DNA of 64,000 bases from Sphingomonas yabuuchiae (lineage in GTDB: Bacteria; Pseudomonadota; Alphaproteobacteria; Sphingomonadales; Sphingomonadaceae), in contig NZ_JACHNX010000001.1 of NCBI RefSeq assembly GCF_014199595.1, positions 248,001 to 312,000 of the forward strand. The letters are read 5' to 3'. The position numbers and the translations under genes were made by a program. How positions within the stretch are numbered: the first letter of the stretch is position 1; every line of letters starts with the position of its first letter. A model generated the notes under the pieces. The model was not told where the DNA came from and ran no database searches. It saw nothing but the letters and a program-made list of their open reading frames with translations. Shown piece by piece: positions 16,711-25,796 of the stretch.

Positions 16711-17472
16711 ATGACCGATGCCACCCCAACAGCCATTCCCGCGACGACCTCCGCAACGACCCTTTCCGACCGTCGCCTGATCCGCATCGCGGGCGAGGAT
16801 GTGCGCGGTTTCCTGCAGGGGCTGGTGACGCAGGATGTCGTGGGCCTGACGCCGGATGCCCCGCGCTGGGCCGCGCTGCTCACGCCGCAGGGCAAGGCGC
16901 TGTTCGACTTCCTCCTATGGGCCGAGGGCGAGGCGGTGCTGGTCGATGCGGAGGCGTCGCAGGTCGAGGCGCTGGCAAGGCGGCTGGGCATGTACCGCCT
17001 GCGCCGCGCGATCACGATCGATTCGGTCGAGGGATTGGCCGTCCATTGGAGCCGCAGTGCCGAGGGACGCCCCCATGATCCGCGCCTGCCCGAACTGGGC
17101 CATCGCTGGCTGGCCCCGGCGGGGGAAGCCGCAAGCGGCTGGACCGCGCACCGGCTGTCGCTGGGGGTGACCGAGGGTGTCGGCGAGCTGGGATCGGGCG
17201 AGACGCTCTGGCTGGAGTGCAATGCGCGCGAGCTGAACGGCGTCAGCTTCACCAAGGGCTGTTATGTCGGGCAGGAGAATACGGCGCGGATGCACCACCG
17301 CTCGAAGGTCAATCGGCGGCTGGTCGTCGCTCCCCTGGGCGAGGCAGGCGACCGGACCCGCGCGACCTATCCGGAACTGGGCCTGATGGTCGAGCATCGC
17401 CGCGTCGAGTCGCTGGGCGACGCGATCCGCCCCGACTGGCTGGCGGCTGCGTTGCAGGCCGATCAGGACTGA
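16711..17472 (+). CDS. ygfZ: YgfZ/GcvT folate-binding domain protein
   Basis: 253 residues. The ATG at 16711 starts 'MTDATPTAIPATTSATTLSDRRLIRIAGED'. 'FLQGLVTQDV', 'LLTPQGKALFDFLLW' and the diagnostic 'KGCYVGQENTARMHHRSKVNRRLV' (K-G-C-Y-x-G-Q-E) identify the YgfZ group. This is a tetrahydrofolate-dependent factor that supports iron-sulfur cluster enzymes. The C-terminal barrel is short, as in alphaproteobacterial versions. It is divergent from pyrC and converges on the PilZ gene with only 13 bases between the stops. Confidence 0.92.
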   Translation: MTDATPTAIPATTSATTLSDRRLIRIAGEDVRGFLQGLVTQDVVGLTPDAPRWAALLTPQGKALFDFLLWAEGEAVLVDAEASQVEALARRLGMYRLRRAITIDSVEGLAVHWSRSAEGRPHDPRLPELGHRWLAPAGEAASGWTAHRLSLGVTEGVGELGSGETLWLECNARELNGVSFTKGCYVGQENTARMHHRSKVNRRLVVAPLGEAGDRTRATYPELGLMVEHRRVESLGDAIRPDWLAAALQADQD

Positions 17473-17485
17473 CCGGCCCTTCGGA

Positions 17486-17884
17486 TTATCGGGACAGGGC
17501 CTGGGTGATCTGCGCGGCCGGGGCGGCCAGCATATGGCCGACCTGAATCGCGATGGTCGCGGCGGCAACCAGCCCGAAAAGGCCGAGCGCACCGAATTGC
17601 ATCGCCTGCGACAATGAGCGGCTGCGCTCCATGCGCCGGGCGGCGTCGATCTCCCCGGCCATGGTGTGGCGCAGGGTGGAGCGGTCCTCGCTGCGACGCG
17701 TGCCGGTCGGCCGCGCTTCGAGGCGGGGCTCGTTGACCAGCGCATCGGCGCTGATGACATCCTGCGTACGGACGCCCGAGAATCGGTCGCGCCGCCAGAC
17801 GACCCGGCCGATCACCACCTGACGGCCGCGCCGCAGGTCCAGATATTCGCCCGGCGCGAGGGGATCGTCACAGGCGATCATCAT
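17486..17884 (-). CDS. PilZ domain protein with membrane tail, 5' end disrupted
   Basis: From the first available ATG (17884) the product is 132 residues and lacks the first part of the PilZ barrel. Reading further upstream in the same frame to 17980 adds 32 residues: 'NREARRQVLIPCRIK', then 'SVRGWGDACIHNISSRG'. These contain the RxxxR and (D/N)xSxxG motifs that bind cyclic di-GMP. No ATG, GTG or TTG occurs before an in-frame TAG at 17981-17983. The rest of the protein ('LDLRRGRQVVIGRVVWRRDRFSGVRTQD') and a C-terminal hydrophobic helix ('AMQFGALGLFGLVAAATIAIQVG') are intact. The gene is probably frameshifted at its 5' end, or it uses an unusual start. Confidence 0.75.
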   Translation of the reverse strand: MMIACDDPLAPGEYLDLRRGRQVVIGRVVWRRDRFSGVRTQDVISADALVNEPRLEARPTGTRRSEDRSTLRHTMAGEIDAARRMERSRSLSQAMQFGALGLFGLVAAATIAIQVGHMLAAPAAQITQALSR

Positions 17885-18223
17885 GCCCCGCGACGAGATA
17901 TTGTGGATGCACGCATCCCCCCAGCCGCGGACGGACTTGATCCGACAGGGAATCAGAACCTGTCGGCGCGCTTCGCGATTCTAATAGCCCGGTCCGGACC
18001 GCCCCATGGCAGTTTCCCTGCTCCAAATTCGACCAAGCCCTTGTCCATAGTGGGCAGAGGGAAAGAAAGGATGAATCGGTTTTCACTAATGTATGTTGCG
18101 CCGGGCGTGACGGCGTGGACAGCTGTCTCGGCCGTGGCATGTCCCGTGTCGGGAGGAATCGGAAAGGCATGACGCGCCCGCCCTTTTCGGTTAGCCTCGG
18201 GGTAGAGAAACCGAGGAGAGGTC
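17885..18223 (-). other. Region upstream of the PilZ gene with its displaced 5' coding part
   Basis: This 339-base stretch holds the upstream PilZ coding part (17885-17980, minus strand). In the next frame from an ATG at 18048 it encodes 'MDKGLVEFGAGKLPWGGPDRAI', which could be the original N-terminus joined by one missing base near 17980. No good ribosome-binding site precedes 18048. The remaining ~175 bases carry the divergent promoters; no other gene was seen. Confidence 0.5.
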
Positions 18224-18730
18224 ATGCCGAAGATCGGTCTTGCGCTTGCCCTGTTGTGCGTGTCGTCAGCCGCCTTGGCCGCAACCCCCCAGCCCTATAG
18301 CTGGGGCAGGCCCGGCGCTTCGCGGGAGGCTTTCGACGGTGGCAGCCGCGCCTGTATGTTGAAAGCGGCCCGGCGCGACGTGGCCGGGGACACGGCGGCG
18401 AAACGCTATGTACGCGGCGCTGCCGTGTTGGATCGCGAAGCGAACGTCCCCCCGGTCGTCCCGACCGACGACATATTCGACATCAGTACGCGCCAGATGC
18501 TGTTGCGGCGCGCCTATGCGCCGGACCGGCAGGTCGATGCCCTGCAGTCGCAACTGCAATCCGAAGTCGACCAGTGCCTCGTCCGGTCGGGCTATGTCCG
18601 CTTCGCCTTGACCCGCGAACAGGCGCGCATATTGCGTCGCTACCGCCCCGGCTCGGAGCAGCGAAAGACCTATCTCTATACGCTGGGCAGCGACGCCCGG
18701 ATCGTCGAGGCACAGAGAATGCGCGACTGA
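18224..18730 (+). CDS. Hypothetical secreted protein
   Basis: 168 residues, ATG at 18224 just after GAGGAGAGGTC. A clear signal peptide ('MPKIGLALALLCVSSAALAA') precedes a soluble mixed domain with two cysteines that may form a disulfide (in 'GSRACMLKAARRDVAGD' and 'SEVDQCLVRSGYVRFALT'). The C-terminus 'RFALTREQARILRRYRPGSEQRKTYLYTLGSD' is basic. I do not recognise the family; the layout (signal, disulfide, 'YSWGRPG' near the mature N-terminus) suggests a small periplasmic protein. It stands alone between the PilZ and Gfo/Idh/MocA genes. Confidence 0.75.
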   Translation: MPKIGLALALLCVSSAALAATPQPYSWGRPGASREAFDGGSRACMLKAARRDVAGDTAAKRYVRGAAVLDREANVPPVVPTDDIFDISTRQMLLRRAYAPDRQVDALQSQLQSEVDQCLVRSGYVRFALTREQARILRRYRPGSEQRKTYLYTLGSDARIVEAQRMRD

Positions 18731-18833
18731 TCCTCCCTCCCGGCGAGAGAGGATTACCATGACAGGTCTTCGTCGTTCATGATAACCCTCTGATCGAACA
18801 GGCGAACATGCCTGGCGAACATGGGAGAGCATC

Positions 18834-19928
18834 ATGCGGGACGCCGATCGTCGGACCATCATAGCGGGGCTGGGGGCGGGGCTGGCCCTGGCGGCGGGGG
18901 GCGGGGCCTGCGCCGCGCCGCGCGGGCGCAAGGCGGGGTACGCCATTGTCGGGCTGGGCCGCTATGCCGAGCTGATCATGTCGAAATTCGCCGAATGCGA
19001 GCAGTCGCGGCTGGTCGCGCTGGTCAGCGGTACGCCGGAAAAGCTGGCGCGCTTCGGCGAAAAATATGGCGTGCCCGAGAGCCACCGTTATTCCTATGCC
19101 GATTTCGACCGCATCCGCGACAATCCGGATGTCGACATCGTCTATGTGATCCTGCCCAATTCCATGCACGCCGAATATACGGTGCGCGCGGCCAAGGCGG
19201 GCAAGCATGTCATGTGCGAAAAGCCGATGGCGATCTCGGTCGCGGAATGCCGCACGATGATCGCGGCGTGCCGGGCGGCGGGGCGCAAGCTGATGATCGG
19301 ATATCGCTCGCGGTTCGAGCCGCACAACCGGCTGGCGATCGACATGGCGCGAAAAGGTTTCGTCGGGCCAACGCGGATCATCACCGCCGACCATGGCTTC
19401 AACGCGCAGCCCAACCAGTGGCGGCTGGACCGCAAGCTGTCGGGCGGCGGCTCGCTGATGGACATCGGCATCTACAGCCTGAACGCCACCCGCTATCTGA
19501 CCGGGGAGGAGCCCGTCGAGGTCAGCGCGATCGAATCCACCGACCGCAGCGATCCGCGTTTCCGCACCGTCGAGGACCGGATCAGCTTCCTGCTGCGCTT
19601 TCCATCGGGCATCGAGGCGACCTGCGTGTCGAGCTACAGCTCCAACCACAATATGTACCGCGTGTCGGGCACCGATGGCTGGATCGAGCTGGAGCCCGCC
19701 ACCTCTTATGAGGGGCAGAAGATGTGGGTCCGCCGCAACGGCCGGACCGAGGAGCAGCAGGTGCCCGCAGGCAAGGGCCAGCATGCCGGACAGCTCGACC
19801 ATTTCGCCGAGTGCATCGCCAACGGCACCGATCCGCTGGTGCCCGGCGAGGAGGGGTTGGCAGATATGCGGGTGATCGAGGCCATCTATCGCTCGGCGCG
19901 GGAGGGGCGGCGCATCACCCTGGCCTGA
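18834..19928 (+). CDS. Exported Gfo/Idh/MocA-family oxidoreductase
   Basis: 364 residues. The N-terminus 'MRDADRRTIIAGLGAGLALAAGGGACAAP' has an R-R followed by a hydrophobic stretch and AxA-like end, consistent with a Tat signal as in glucose-fructose oxidoreductase. The Rossmann motif is 'YAIVGLGRYAELI', followed by 'VYVILPNSMHAEYTVRAAKAGKHVMCEKPMAI' (the E-K-P motif) and 'MIGYRSRFEPHNRLAI'. 'GGGSLMDIGIYSLNATRYLTGEEP' is the substrate-side motif. It is likely a periplasmic, NADP-retaining sugar oxidoreductase; the substrate is unknown. A 13-base tandem duplication (GGCGAACATG at 18801 and 18814) sits just upstream of the start. Confidence 0.9.
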   Translation: MRDADRRTIIAGLGAGLALAAGGGACAAPRGRKAGYAIVGLGRYAELIMSKFAECEQSRLVALVSGTPEKLARFGEKYGVPESHRYSYADFDRIRDNPDVDIVYVILPNSMHAEYTVRAAKAGKHVMCEKPMAISVAECRTMIAACRAAGRKLMIGYRSRFEPHNRLAIDMARKGFVGPTRIITADHGFNAQPNQWRLDRKLSGGGSLMDIGIYSLNATRYLTGEEPVEVSAIESTDRSDPRFRTVEDRISFLLRFPSGIEATCVSSYSSNHNMYRVSGTDGWIELEPATSYEGQKMWVRRNGRTEEQQVPAGKGQHAGQLDHFAECIANGTDPLVPGEEGLADMRVIEAIYRSAREGRRITLA

Positions 19929-20053
19929 CCGTCGTCACGGGGCGGTACGGCGGATTTTGACCTGAAATCCGTCGCATGGCGCGGGAATTTGGTCTAGCGT
20001 CGGGACCATCGCCCGGCTCTGTCGGTCGCGCCCCTGGAGGATTGCACCCACTC

Positions 20054-22492
20054 ATGACGACCGCCCCCGGCTTTCGCGACAGCCTGTACAGCGGCGGGAT
20101 GTGCGGCGCGCTGATCGCCGAGCGTGACTGGTCGCAAACGGCGCTAGGGCCGATTACGGGCTGGAGCGCGCCGCTGCGCACCGCCACGCTGATTCTGTTG
20201 CGCTCGCCCGTGCCGATGGTGATGCTGTGGGGCGAGGGCGGCGTCATGCTCTATAACGACGCCTATGCGGTCTTTGCGGGCAAGCGGCATCCCCAGCTGC
20301 TGGGATCGCCGGTGCGCGAGGGCTGGCCCGAGGTCGCCGACTTCAACGACAACGTCATGCGCGTCGGGCTGGCGGGGGGGACGCTGCGCTATCAGGATCA
20401 GGAACTGACCCTGTACCGCAACGACGTGCCCGAACAGGTATGGATGAACCTGGATTACTCGCCGGTCATCGACGAGGACGGGCGGCCCGGCGGCGTGCTG
20501 TGCGTGCTGGCCGAGACGACGGGCCATGTCACCGCCCGCGCCGCGCTGGTCGAGAGCGAGGCGCGGTTCCGGCTGATGGTCGACACCGTGCCGCAGATCA
20601 TCTGGATCGCCGATGCCGAAGGGCGGATGGAGTTTCTGAACCGGCAATTCTCCGACTATACCGGCGCCGCCTTCCAGTCGCTGTCCCCGGCGGAGATTGC
20701 GGGGGCCTTCATCCATCCCGGCGACGGCCCGCATGTCGTCGCGGCGTTCCAGGCGGCCCGCGACAGCGAAGGCGTGCACCGGTCCGAGCACCGCATCCGC
20801 TCGGCCGCGGGGGAATATCGCTGGTTCCTGGACCTCGCTCACCCCTATCGCGACCCGCGCACCGGCGAGATCGTCCGCTGGTTCGGATCGTCGGTCGACA
20901 TCCATGACCGCAAGGTGGCCGAGGACCGGCTGCGCGAGCTGAACGCCACGCTGGAGCAGCGGGTGGCCGAGCGGACCGCCGAGCGCAACATGCTGGCCAA
21001 GCTGGTCGAACATACCGACATCATGGTCATGGCGATCGACCTGGATTTCAACATCCTGGCGCTGAACGCCGCCAATGCCGCCGAGTTCGAGCGGGTCTTC
21101 GGCGTGCGCCCGCACACCGGCGACAATATGCTGGCGCTGCTCGACGACCAGCCGGTGCTCCGCGAGGAGGTGCGCGCGGCCTGGACGCGGGCCATGGACG
21201 GCGGGCGCCTGACCGTCGTTCAGGAGTTCGGCGATCCCGACCGTGACCGACCCTGTTACGAGATCAGCTTCCACCCCCTGTTGGACGAGGCGGGTGCGCA
21301 GGTCGGCCTGTACCAGTTCGTCACCGACGTGACCGAGCGCCTGCGTCGCGAGGCACAGCTGGTCGAGGCGCAGGAGGCGCTGCGTCAGGCGCAGAAGATG
21401 GAGGCGATGGGCCAGCTGACCGGCGGCGTCGCGCATGACTTCAACAATCTGCTGACCCCGATCGTCGGGACGCTCGACCTGTTGCAGCACAAACAGTTGG
21501 GCGGCGCGCGTGAACAGCGGCTGATCGCGGGCGCGGCGCAGTCCGCTGAGCGCGCCCGCACGCTCGTCCAGCGGTTGCTCGCCTTTGCGCGGCGCCAGCC
21601 GCTTCAGCTGATCCCGGTCGACATGGCCCAGCTGGTGGCGGGCATGAGCGATCTGGTCGCCAGCACCACGGGGCCGCAGATCGCGGTCGAGGTCGATATC
21701 GCCCCCGGCCTGCCGCCCGCCGATGCCGATCCCAATCAGTTGGAAATGGCGCTGCTCAACCTGGCGGTGAATGCACGCGACGCGATGCCGGACGGCGGCA
21801 CGCTACGCATCACGGCGTCACGGCGCGACGCGGGCACCGATGGCGCGCCGGGCGACTATATCTGCCTGTCGGTCGCCGATACGGGCAGCGGCATGGATGC
21901 CGCCACGCTGGCGCGCGCAGTCGAGCCGTTCTTCTCGACCAAGGGCGTGGGCAAGGGCACGGGGCTTGGCCTGTCGATGGTCCATGGCCTGGCTTCGCAG
22001 CTCGGCGGCGCGCTCGATATCCAGAGCGTCCCGGGGCAGGGGACGCGGGTCGCGCTGTTCCTGCCGGTCAGCGGGTCGGCCTCACCCGTCGCCGCAGCGG
22101 GCCCGGCCTGTGCGGGCCCCGCGAAGCGCAGCGGCCGGGTGCTGCTGGTCGATGACGAGGAACTGGTGCGGCACAGCACCGCCGATATGCTGGGCGACCT
22201 GGGCTATGCGGTGATCGAGGCGGGCTCGGCCGAGGAAGCGGTCCGGCTGGTCGAGGCGGACACGGCGTTCGACCTGCTCGTCACCGACCATCTGATGCCC
22301 GGCATGTCGGGCACCGATCTCGCCCGGCTGGTCCAGGCACGGCGGCCGGGCGTCGCGATCCTGCTGGTCTCGGGCTATGCCGAGGCGGAAGGGGTCGAGC
22401 CCTCCATGCCGCGTCTGACCAAGCCGTTCCGCAAACAGGAACTGGCGCAGATGCTGGCGCAATTCACCAACGCGCCGGAGGCGGTGGCCTGA
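20054..22492 (+). CDS. PAS-containing hybrid histidine kinase with receiver domain
   Basis: 812 residues from the ATG at 20054 (GGAGG about 14 bases upstream; an in-frame ATG at 19976 is an alternative). There is no membrane segment, so the protein is cytoplasmic. Domains: an N-terminal PAS/GAF-like sensor (~1-150), PAS 2 ('FRLMVDTVPQIIWIADAEGR', ~170-290), PAS 3 ('LAKLVEHTDIMVMAIDLDFN', ~313-430), then a HisKA with the phospho-histidine in 'GQLTGGVAHDFNNLLTPIVG' (about residue 461). HATPase_c motifs follow ('LLNLAVNARDAMPDGG', 'VADTGSGMD', 'GKGTGLGLSMVHG'). The C-terminal receiver ('VLLVDDEELVRH') has its phospho-aspartate near residue 745 in 'LLVTDHLMPGMSG'. No output partner lies next to it. 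Confidence 0.92.
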   Translation: MTTAPGFRDSLYSGGMCGALIAERDWSQTALGPITGWSAPLRTATLILLRSPVPMVMLWGEGGVMLYNDAYAVFAGKRHPQLLGSPVREGWPEVADFNDNVMRVGLAGGTLRYQDQELTLYRNDVPEQVWMNLDYSPVIDEDGRPGGVLCVLAETTGHVTARAALVESEARFRLMVDTVPQIIWIADAEGRMEFLNRQFSDYTGAAFQSLSPAEIAGAFIHPGDGPHVVAAFQAARDSEGVHRSEHRIRSAAGEYRWFLDLAHPYRDPRTGEIVRWFGSSVDIHDRKVAEDRLRELNATLEQRVAERTAERNMLAKLVEHTDIMVMAIDLDFNILALNAANAAEFERVFGVRPHTGDNMLALLDDQPVLREEVRAAWTRAMDGGRLTVVQEFGDPDRDRPCYEISFHPLLDEAGAQVGLYQFVTDVTERLRREAQLVEAQEALRQAQKMEAMGQLTGGVAHDFNNLLTPIVGTLDLLQHKQLGGAREQRLIAGAAQSAERARTLVQRLLAFARRQPLQLIPVDMAQLVAGMSDLVASTTGPQIAVEVDIAPGLPPADADPNQLEMALLNLAVNARDAMPDGGTLRITASRRDAGTDGAPGDYICLSVADTGSGMDAATLARAVEPFFSTKGVGKGTGLGLSMVHGLASQLGGALDIQSVPGQGTRVALFLPVSGSASPVAAAGPACAGPAKRSGRVLLVDDEELVRHSTADMLGDLGYAVIEAGSAEEAVRLVEADTAFDLLVTDHLMPGMSGTDLARLVQARRPGVAILLVSGYAEAEGVEPSMPRLTKPFRKQELAQMLAQFTNAPEAVA

Positions 22493-22498
22493 CCGCTG

Positions 22499-22918
22499 TT
22501 ACCGCAGCGTGCCGTTCACGACATGCTCGCGGTGGACGAAACCGAAATAGCCCGCGACCAGCGCCAGCAGCGCGTGCAGCCAGATGTCGTTGCCATAAAG
22601 CGGCACCAGCCCGAAGGTCGTCGCGGTCAGCGGGATCAGCCCCATCACCGTCAGCACGGCATAGATGATCGCTACCCCCTTGGCATAGCCGAAGGCGGCC
22701 GGGATACGGCGCGCCGCCAGCACGCCCCACAGGCCGAAGGCGAGGTGGACCAGATTGTGCAGGATGTTCACCGGAAACAGCCCCAGCGCCAGCCGGGACG
22801 AGGCGGTGACGCTGACCCCCGGATGGACGTGCGTGGGCGACAGGCCGGGCACGAACCCCGCCGCGCCCGCGAGGAGGAAGACGATACCGAAGATCATGGC
22901 AAAATGTCTGACCGACAT
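22499..22918 (-). CDS. DUF4383-family membrane protein
   Basis: 139 residues from the ATG at 22918 ('MSVRHFAMIFGIVFLLAGAAGFVP'). Four hydrophobic segments with conserved 'NILHNLVHLAFGLWGVLAAR' and 'YGNDIWLHALLALVAGYFGF', the pattern of the DUF4383 family. Function unknown; inner-membrane location is inferred. It converges on the histidine kinase gene with six bases between the stops. Confidence 0.82.
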   Translation of the reverse strand: MSVRHFAMIFGIVFLLAGAAGFVPGLSPTHVHPGVSVTASSRLALGLFPVNILHNLVHLAFGLWGVLAARRIPAAFGYAKGVAIIYAVLTVMGLIPLTATTFGLVPLYGNDIWLHALLALVAGYFGFVHREHVVNGTLR

Positions 22919-23059
22919 GGGGGTGCTCCTGTGGCGTTGCCTGTCCCAGCGTCTCCGGCGGGGGGCTTGTTCCCCGCCCCTGATCCAGATGAGTCGATTT
23001 AACTGATTGGAAGAGAACGGAATAAGGAACCGTCCTTTGCGTCGTCCGGTTGAGGGGAT

Positions 23060-23914
23060 ATGCGGATTCACCATCTCAACTGTGGCACCGACTGCCCATT
23101 GGGCGGGGCGCTTTTCGACGGACGCAGCCGGGGCCCGATCGGCCAGCTCGTCTGCCATTGCCTGCTGATCGAGACCGAGGCGAACGGGCTGGTGCTGGTC
23201 GATACCGGCTTCGGCCTACGCGATGTGGCGCATCCCCATCGCCGTCCCGAACCGCGCATCCCCCTGGCGTGGCGCGCGATGCTCAACATCCGGCTGCGCG
23301 AGCAGGAAACGGCGATCCGCCAGATCGAGGCGCTGGGCTATACCGCGCACGACGTGCGGCATATCGTTCTGACCCATCTCGACTTCGATCATGCGGGCGG
23401 GCTGGAGGATTTTCCGCACGCGACCGTGCACGTCATGGCCCGCGAATATGACGATGCGACCGGCCCCCATGACGGCATCGTCGCGCGCAACCGCTGGCGT
23501 CCGCCGCAATGGAACGGGGTGGATCGCTGGCGGCGCTATACCGCCAGCGGGGAATCCTGGTTCGGCTTCGACGCAGTGCGCGATCTGGCCGGACTGCCGC
23601 CCGAGATTCTGATGGTGCCGCTGCCGGGCCATACATGGGGCCATTCCGGGGTCGCGATCCGCCAGTCGGGCGGGCGCTGGCTGCTCCATGCGGGCGACGC
23701 CTATTTCTACCGGGGCGAGATGCGCAGCGCCCGGCGACATTGCACGCCCGGCCTGCGCGCGTACCAGCGTCTGATGGAGGTCGACGCCACCGCGCGCATG
23801 ACCAACCAGGCCCGCTTGCGCGCATTGTCGATCGAACGGCGGGACAGCGTCACCATGGCCTGCGCGCACGACCCGGTGGAATGGGAACGCTGTCGCGACG
23901 GGCATCCGCTATAG
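23060..23914 (+). CDS. MBL-fold metallo-hydrolase (lactonase-like group)
   Basis: 284 residues, ATG at 23060. The metal motif is 'VLTHLDFDHAGGL': the usual HxHxDH reads H-L-D-F-D-H, with Asp at the second histidine. Further ligands are in 'PGHTWGHSGVAI' (H) and 'LLHAGDAYFYRGEM' (D). 'LIETEANGLVLVDTGFG' is the usual second strand. Layout and length match the lactonase-like MBL hydrolases (AHL lactonase relatives), but the HLDFDH variant is also common in uncharacterised members, so the substrate is open. It is divergent from the DUF4383 gene. Confidence 0.87.
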   Translation: MRIHHLNCGTDCPLGGALFDGRSRGPIGQLVCHCLLIETEANGLVLVDTGFGLRDVAHPHRRPEPRIPLAWRAMLNIRLREQETAIRQIEALGYTAHDVRHIVLTHLDFDHAGGLEDFPHATVHVMAREYDDATGPHDGIVARNRWRPPQWNGVDRWRRYTASGESWFGFDAVRDLAGLPPEILMVPLPGHTWGHSGVAIRQSGGRWLLHAGDAYFYRGEMRSARRHCTPGLRAYQRLMEVDATARMTNQARLRALSIERRDSVTMACAHDPVEWERCRDGHPL

Positions 23915-24028
23915 CCGAATAGCTGGCGGGAAACGGCCCCGCATTTCGAGAATGTCAGGCCCGCGTCATCCTGTCCCGCGCCCTGCGCTGATATGCTCGG
24001 CCCCTATAGCTGGCATGGGGATGGTGGC

Positions 24029-25792
24029 ATGGTGAAGGGGGCAGGGCGCAGGCGGATCATGGTCGCGGCGCTGTGGGCCGGGGCGGCGGCGAGTCCGGCC
24101 ATGGCGGAGACGTGCAAGGTCGGCCAGATGGCGGCGATCCCGGTCACGATGCAGGGCCTGCGCCCGGTGGTCGAGACCCGGATCAACGGCAAGCCCGCCC
24201 CCTTCATCCTCGACAGCGGGGCCTTTTACAGCAACATCTCGCCTCCCGTCGCACGCGAACTGGGCCTGCCGGAACAGCCCTTGCCCTTCGGCTTCCGGGT
24301 GAACGGGATCGGCGGCAGCTCGGACGCCACCGTCGCCACGGTCAAGCACTTCACGCTGGCCGGGGCCGACATCCCGAACATCCAATTCATCGTCAGCGGC
24401 AGCGATGTCGGACAGACCGGCCTGCTCGGCCAGAACGTCCTGGGTCTGAGCGATGTCGAATATGACCTGCCCGGCGGCATGGTCCGCCTGTTCAGGCCCA
24501 GTGGCTGCGCACACGCCTCCATGGCCTATTGGACCGGCGGCAAGCCCTATTTCGAAATCCCGATCGAGACCAAGGATCAGGCGCACAGCCACACCGTCGG
24601 CACGGTCGAGCTGGACGGCGCGAAGCTGAACGCGACCTTCGACACCGGCGCCGCGCAGACCGTCCTGAGCCTGCGTGCCGCCGCCCGGGCGGGCGTCCAT
24701 CCCGGCGATCCGGGCGTCGAGGCGGCGGGATGGGAGCGTGGGCTGGGCCGCCATGTCGTCCAGGGCTGGACCGCGCGGTTCAAGCTGCTGAAGATCGGCA
24801 ATGAGGAACTGCACAATGTGCGGCTCCACATCGCCGATCTGGGGCCGCTGGAGACCGACATGCTGCTGGGCGCGGACTTCTTCGTGTCGCACCGGCTCTA
24901 TGTCTCCAATCTCCAGCACCGCATCTATTTCACCTATAGCGGCGGGCGACTGTTCGATGCGGTGGCGCATGCCGATCCGGGCACGGCGGCTGTCGTCGCA
25001 CAATCCACCACCGAGGCCGCGCCGCCAGGCGATGCCGAGGGTTACAGCCGTCGCGGCGCGATGTTCGTCACCCAGCACGACCTGCCCCATGCGATCGACG
25101 CCTTTACGCAGGCGATCGCGATGGCGCCCAAGGACCCGCGTTTTCCCCGCCAGCGCGCGCTCGCCTATCTGGACCAGCATCGCCCGGTGCTGGCGATCGA
25201 CGATCTCAACACCACGCTGACGCTCGACCCGGCCGATACGCAGGCGCGGTTGATCCGCGCCGAGCTGCGGCTGCGCGCGGGCAATCCGGCGGGGACGATC
25301 ACCGATCTCGACCTGCTGAACGGGCAGTTGCCGCGCGAGGACGCCGTACGGCTTCAGATGGCGCGGCTCTATTCGGGGGCGGACGCCTTCGATGCGGCGA
25401 TCGCGCAATATGATCTGTGGATGGCCGCGCATCGTGACGACTCGCATCGCAGCAGTGCGCAGAACGGCCGGTGCTGGTCGCGGATGCTGGCCGACAAGGA
25501 TCTCGACAAGGCGCTGGGCGACTGCAATGCCGCCGTCCACGCGATCCCCGGCGACCCGAGCTTTCTCGACAGCCGGGCCTTCATCCATCTCCGCCAGAAG
25601 GACGACCGGGCCGCGCTTGCGGATTTCAACGCCGCGTTGGCGATCGATCCCAGGCGACCCTGGGCGCTGTACGGACGCTCGATCGCCGAGACGCATCTGG
25701 GCATGACGACCGAGGCCGCGCGCGACCGGACGCTGGCGACGGGGCTGGACAAGCGCATGCCGGAGCGGATGAGGAAATACGCGATCGGCTAA
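24029..25792 (+). CDS. Retropepsin-like aspartyl protease domain protein with TPRs
   Basis: 587 residues from the ATG at 24029, which starts a signal peptide ('MVKGAGRRRIMVAALWAGAAASPAMA'); an upstream ATG at 23993 adds 12 residues. Two retropepsin half-sites are visible: 'APFILDSGAFYSNI' (~60) and 'ATFDTGAAQTVLS' (~202), each D-S/T-G followed by a hydrophobic flap region. From ~345 to the end there are repeated ~34-residue helical units ('YSRRGAMFVTQHDLPHAIDAF', 'AIDDLNTTLTLDPADTQ', 'FLDSRAFIHLRQKDDRAAL', 'ALYGRSIAETHLGM'), i.e. TPRs. It is probably a periplasmic protease or adaptor. The two half-sites could form one active site within one chain. Confidence 0.85.
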   Translation: MVKGAGRRRIMVAALWAGAAASPAMAETCKVGQMAAIPVTMQGLRPVVETRINGKPAPFILDSGAFYSNISPPVARELGLPEQPLPFGFRVNGIGGSSDATVATVKHFTLAGADIPNIQFIVSGSDVGQTGLLGQNVLGLSDVEYDLPGGMVRLFRPSGCAHASMAYWTGGKPYFEIPIETKDQAHSHTVGTVELDGAKLNATFDTGAAQTVLSLRAAARAGVHPGDPGVEAAGWERGLGRHVVQGWTARFKLLKIGNEELHNVRLHIADLGPLETDMLLGADFFVSHRLYVSNLQHRIYFTYSGGRLFDAVAHADPGTAAVVAQSTTEAAPPGDAEGYSRRGAMFVTQHDLPHAIDAFTQAIAMAPKDPRFPRQRALAYLDQHRPVLAIDDLNTTLTLDPADTQARLIRAELRLRAGNPAGTITDLDLLNGQLPREDAVRLQMARLYSGADAFDAAIAQYDLWMAAHRDDSHRSSAQNGRCWSRMLADKDLDKALGDCNAAVHAIPGDPSFLDSRAFIHLRQKDDRAALADFNAALAIDPRRPWALYGRSIAETHLGMTTEAARDRTLATGLDKRMPERMRKYAIG

Positions 25793-25796
25793 GTGC

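Noticed and set aside
15296-16714. A 472-codon open frame on the plus strand
   Set aside because: Antisense of dihydroorotase, whose active-site motifs are on the minus strand.
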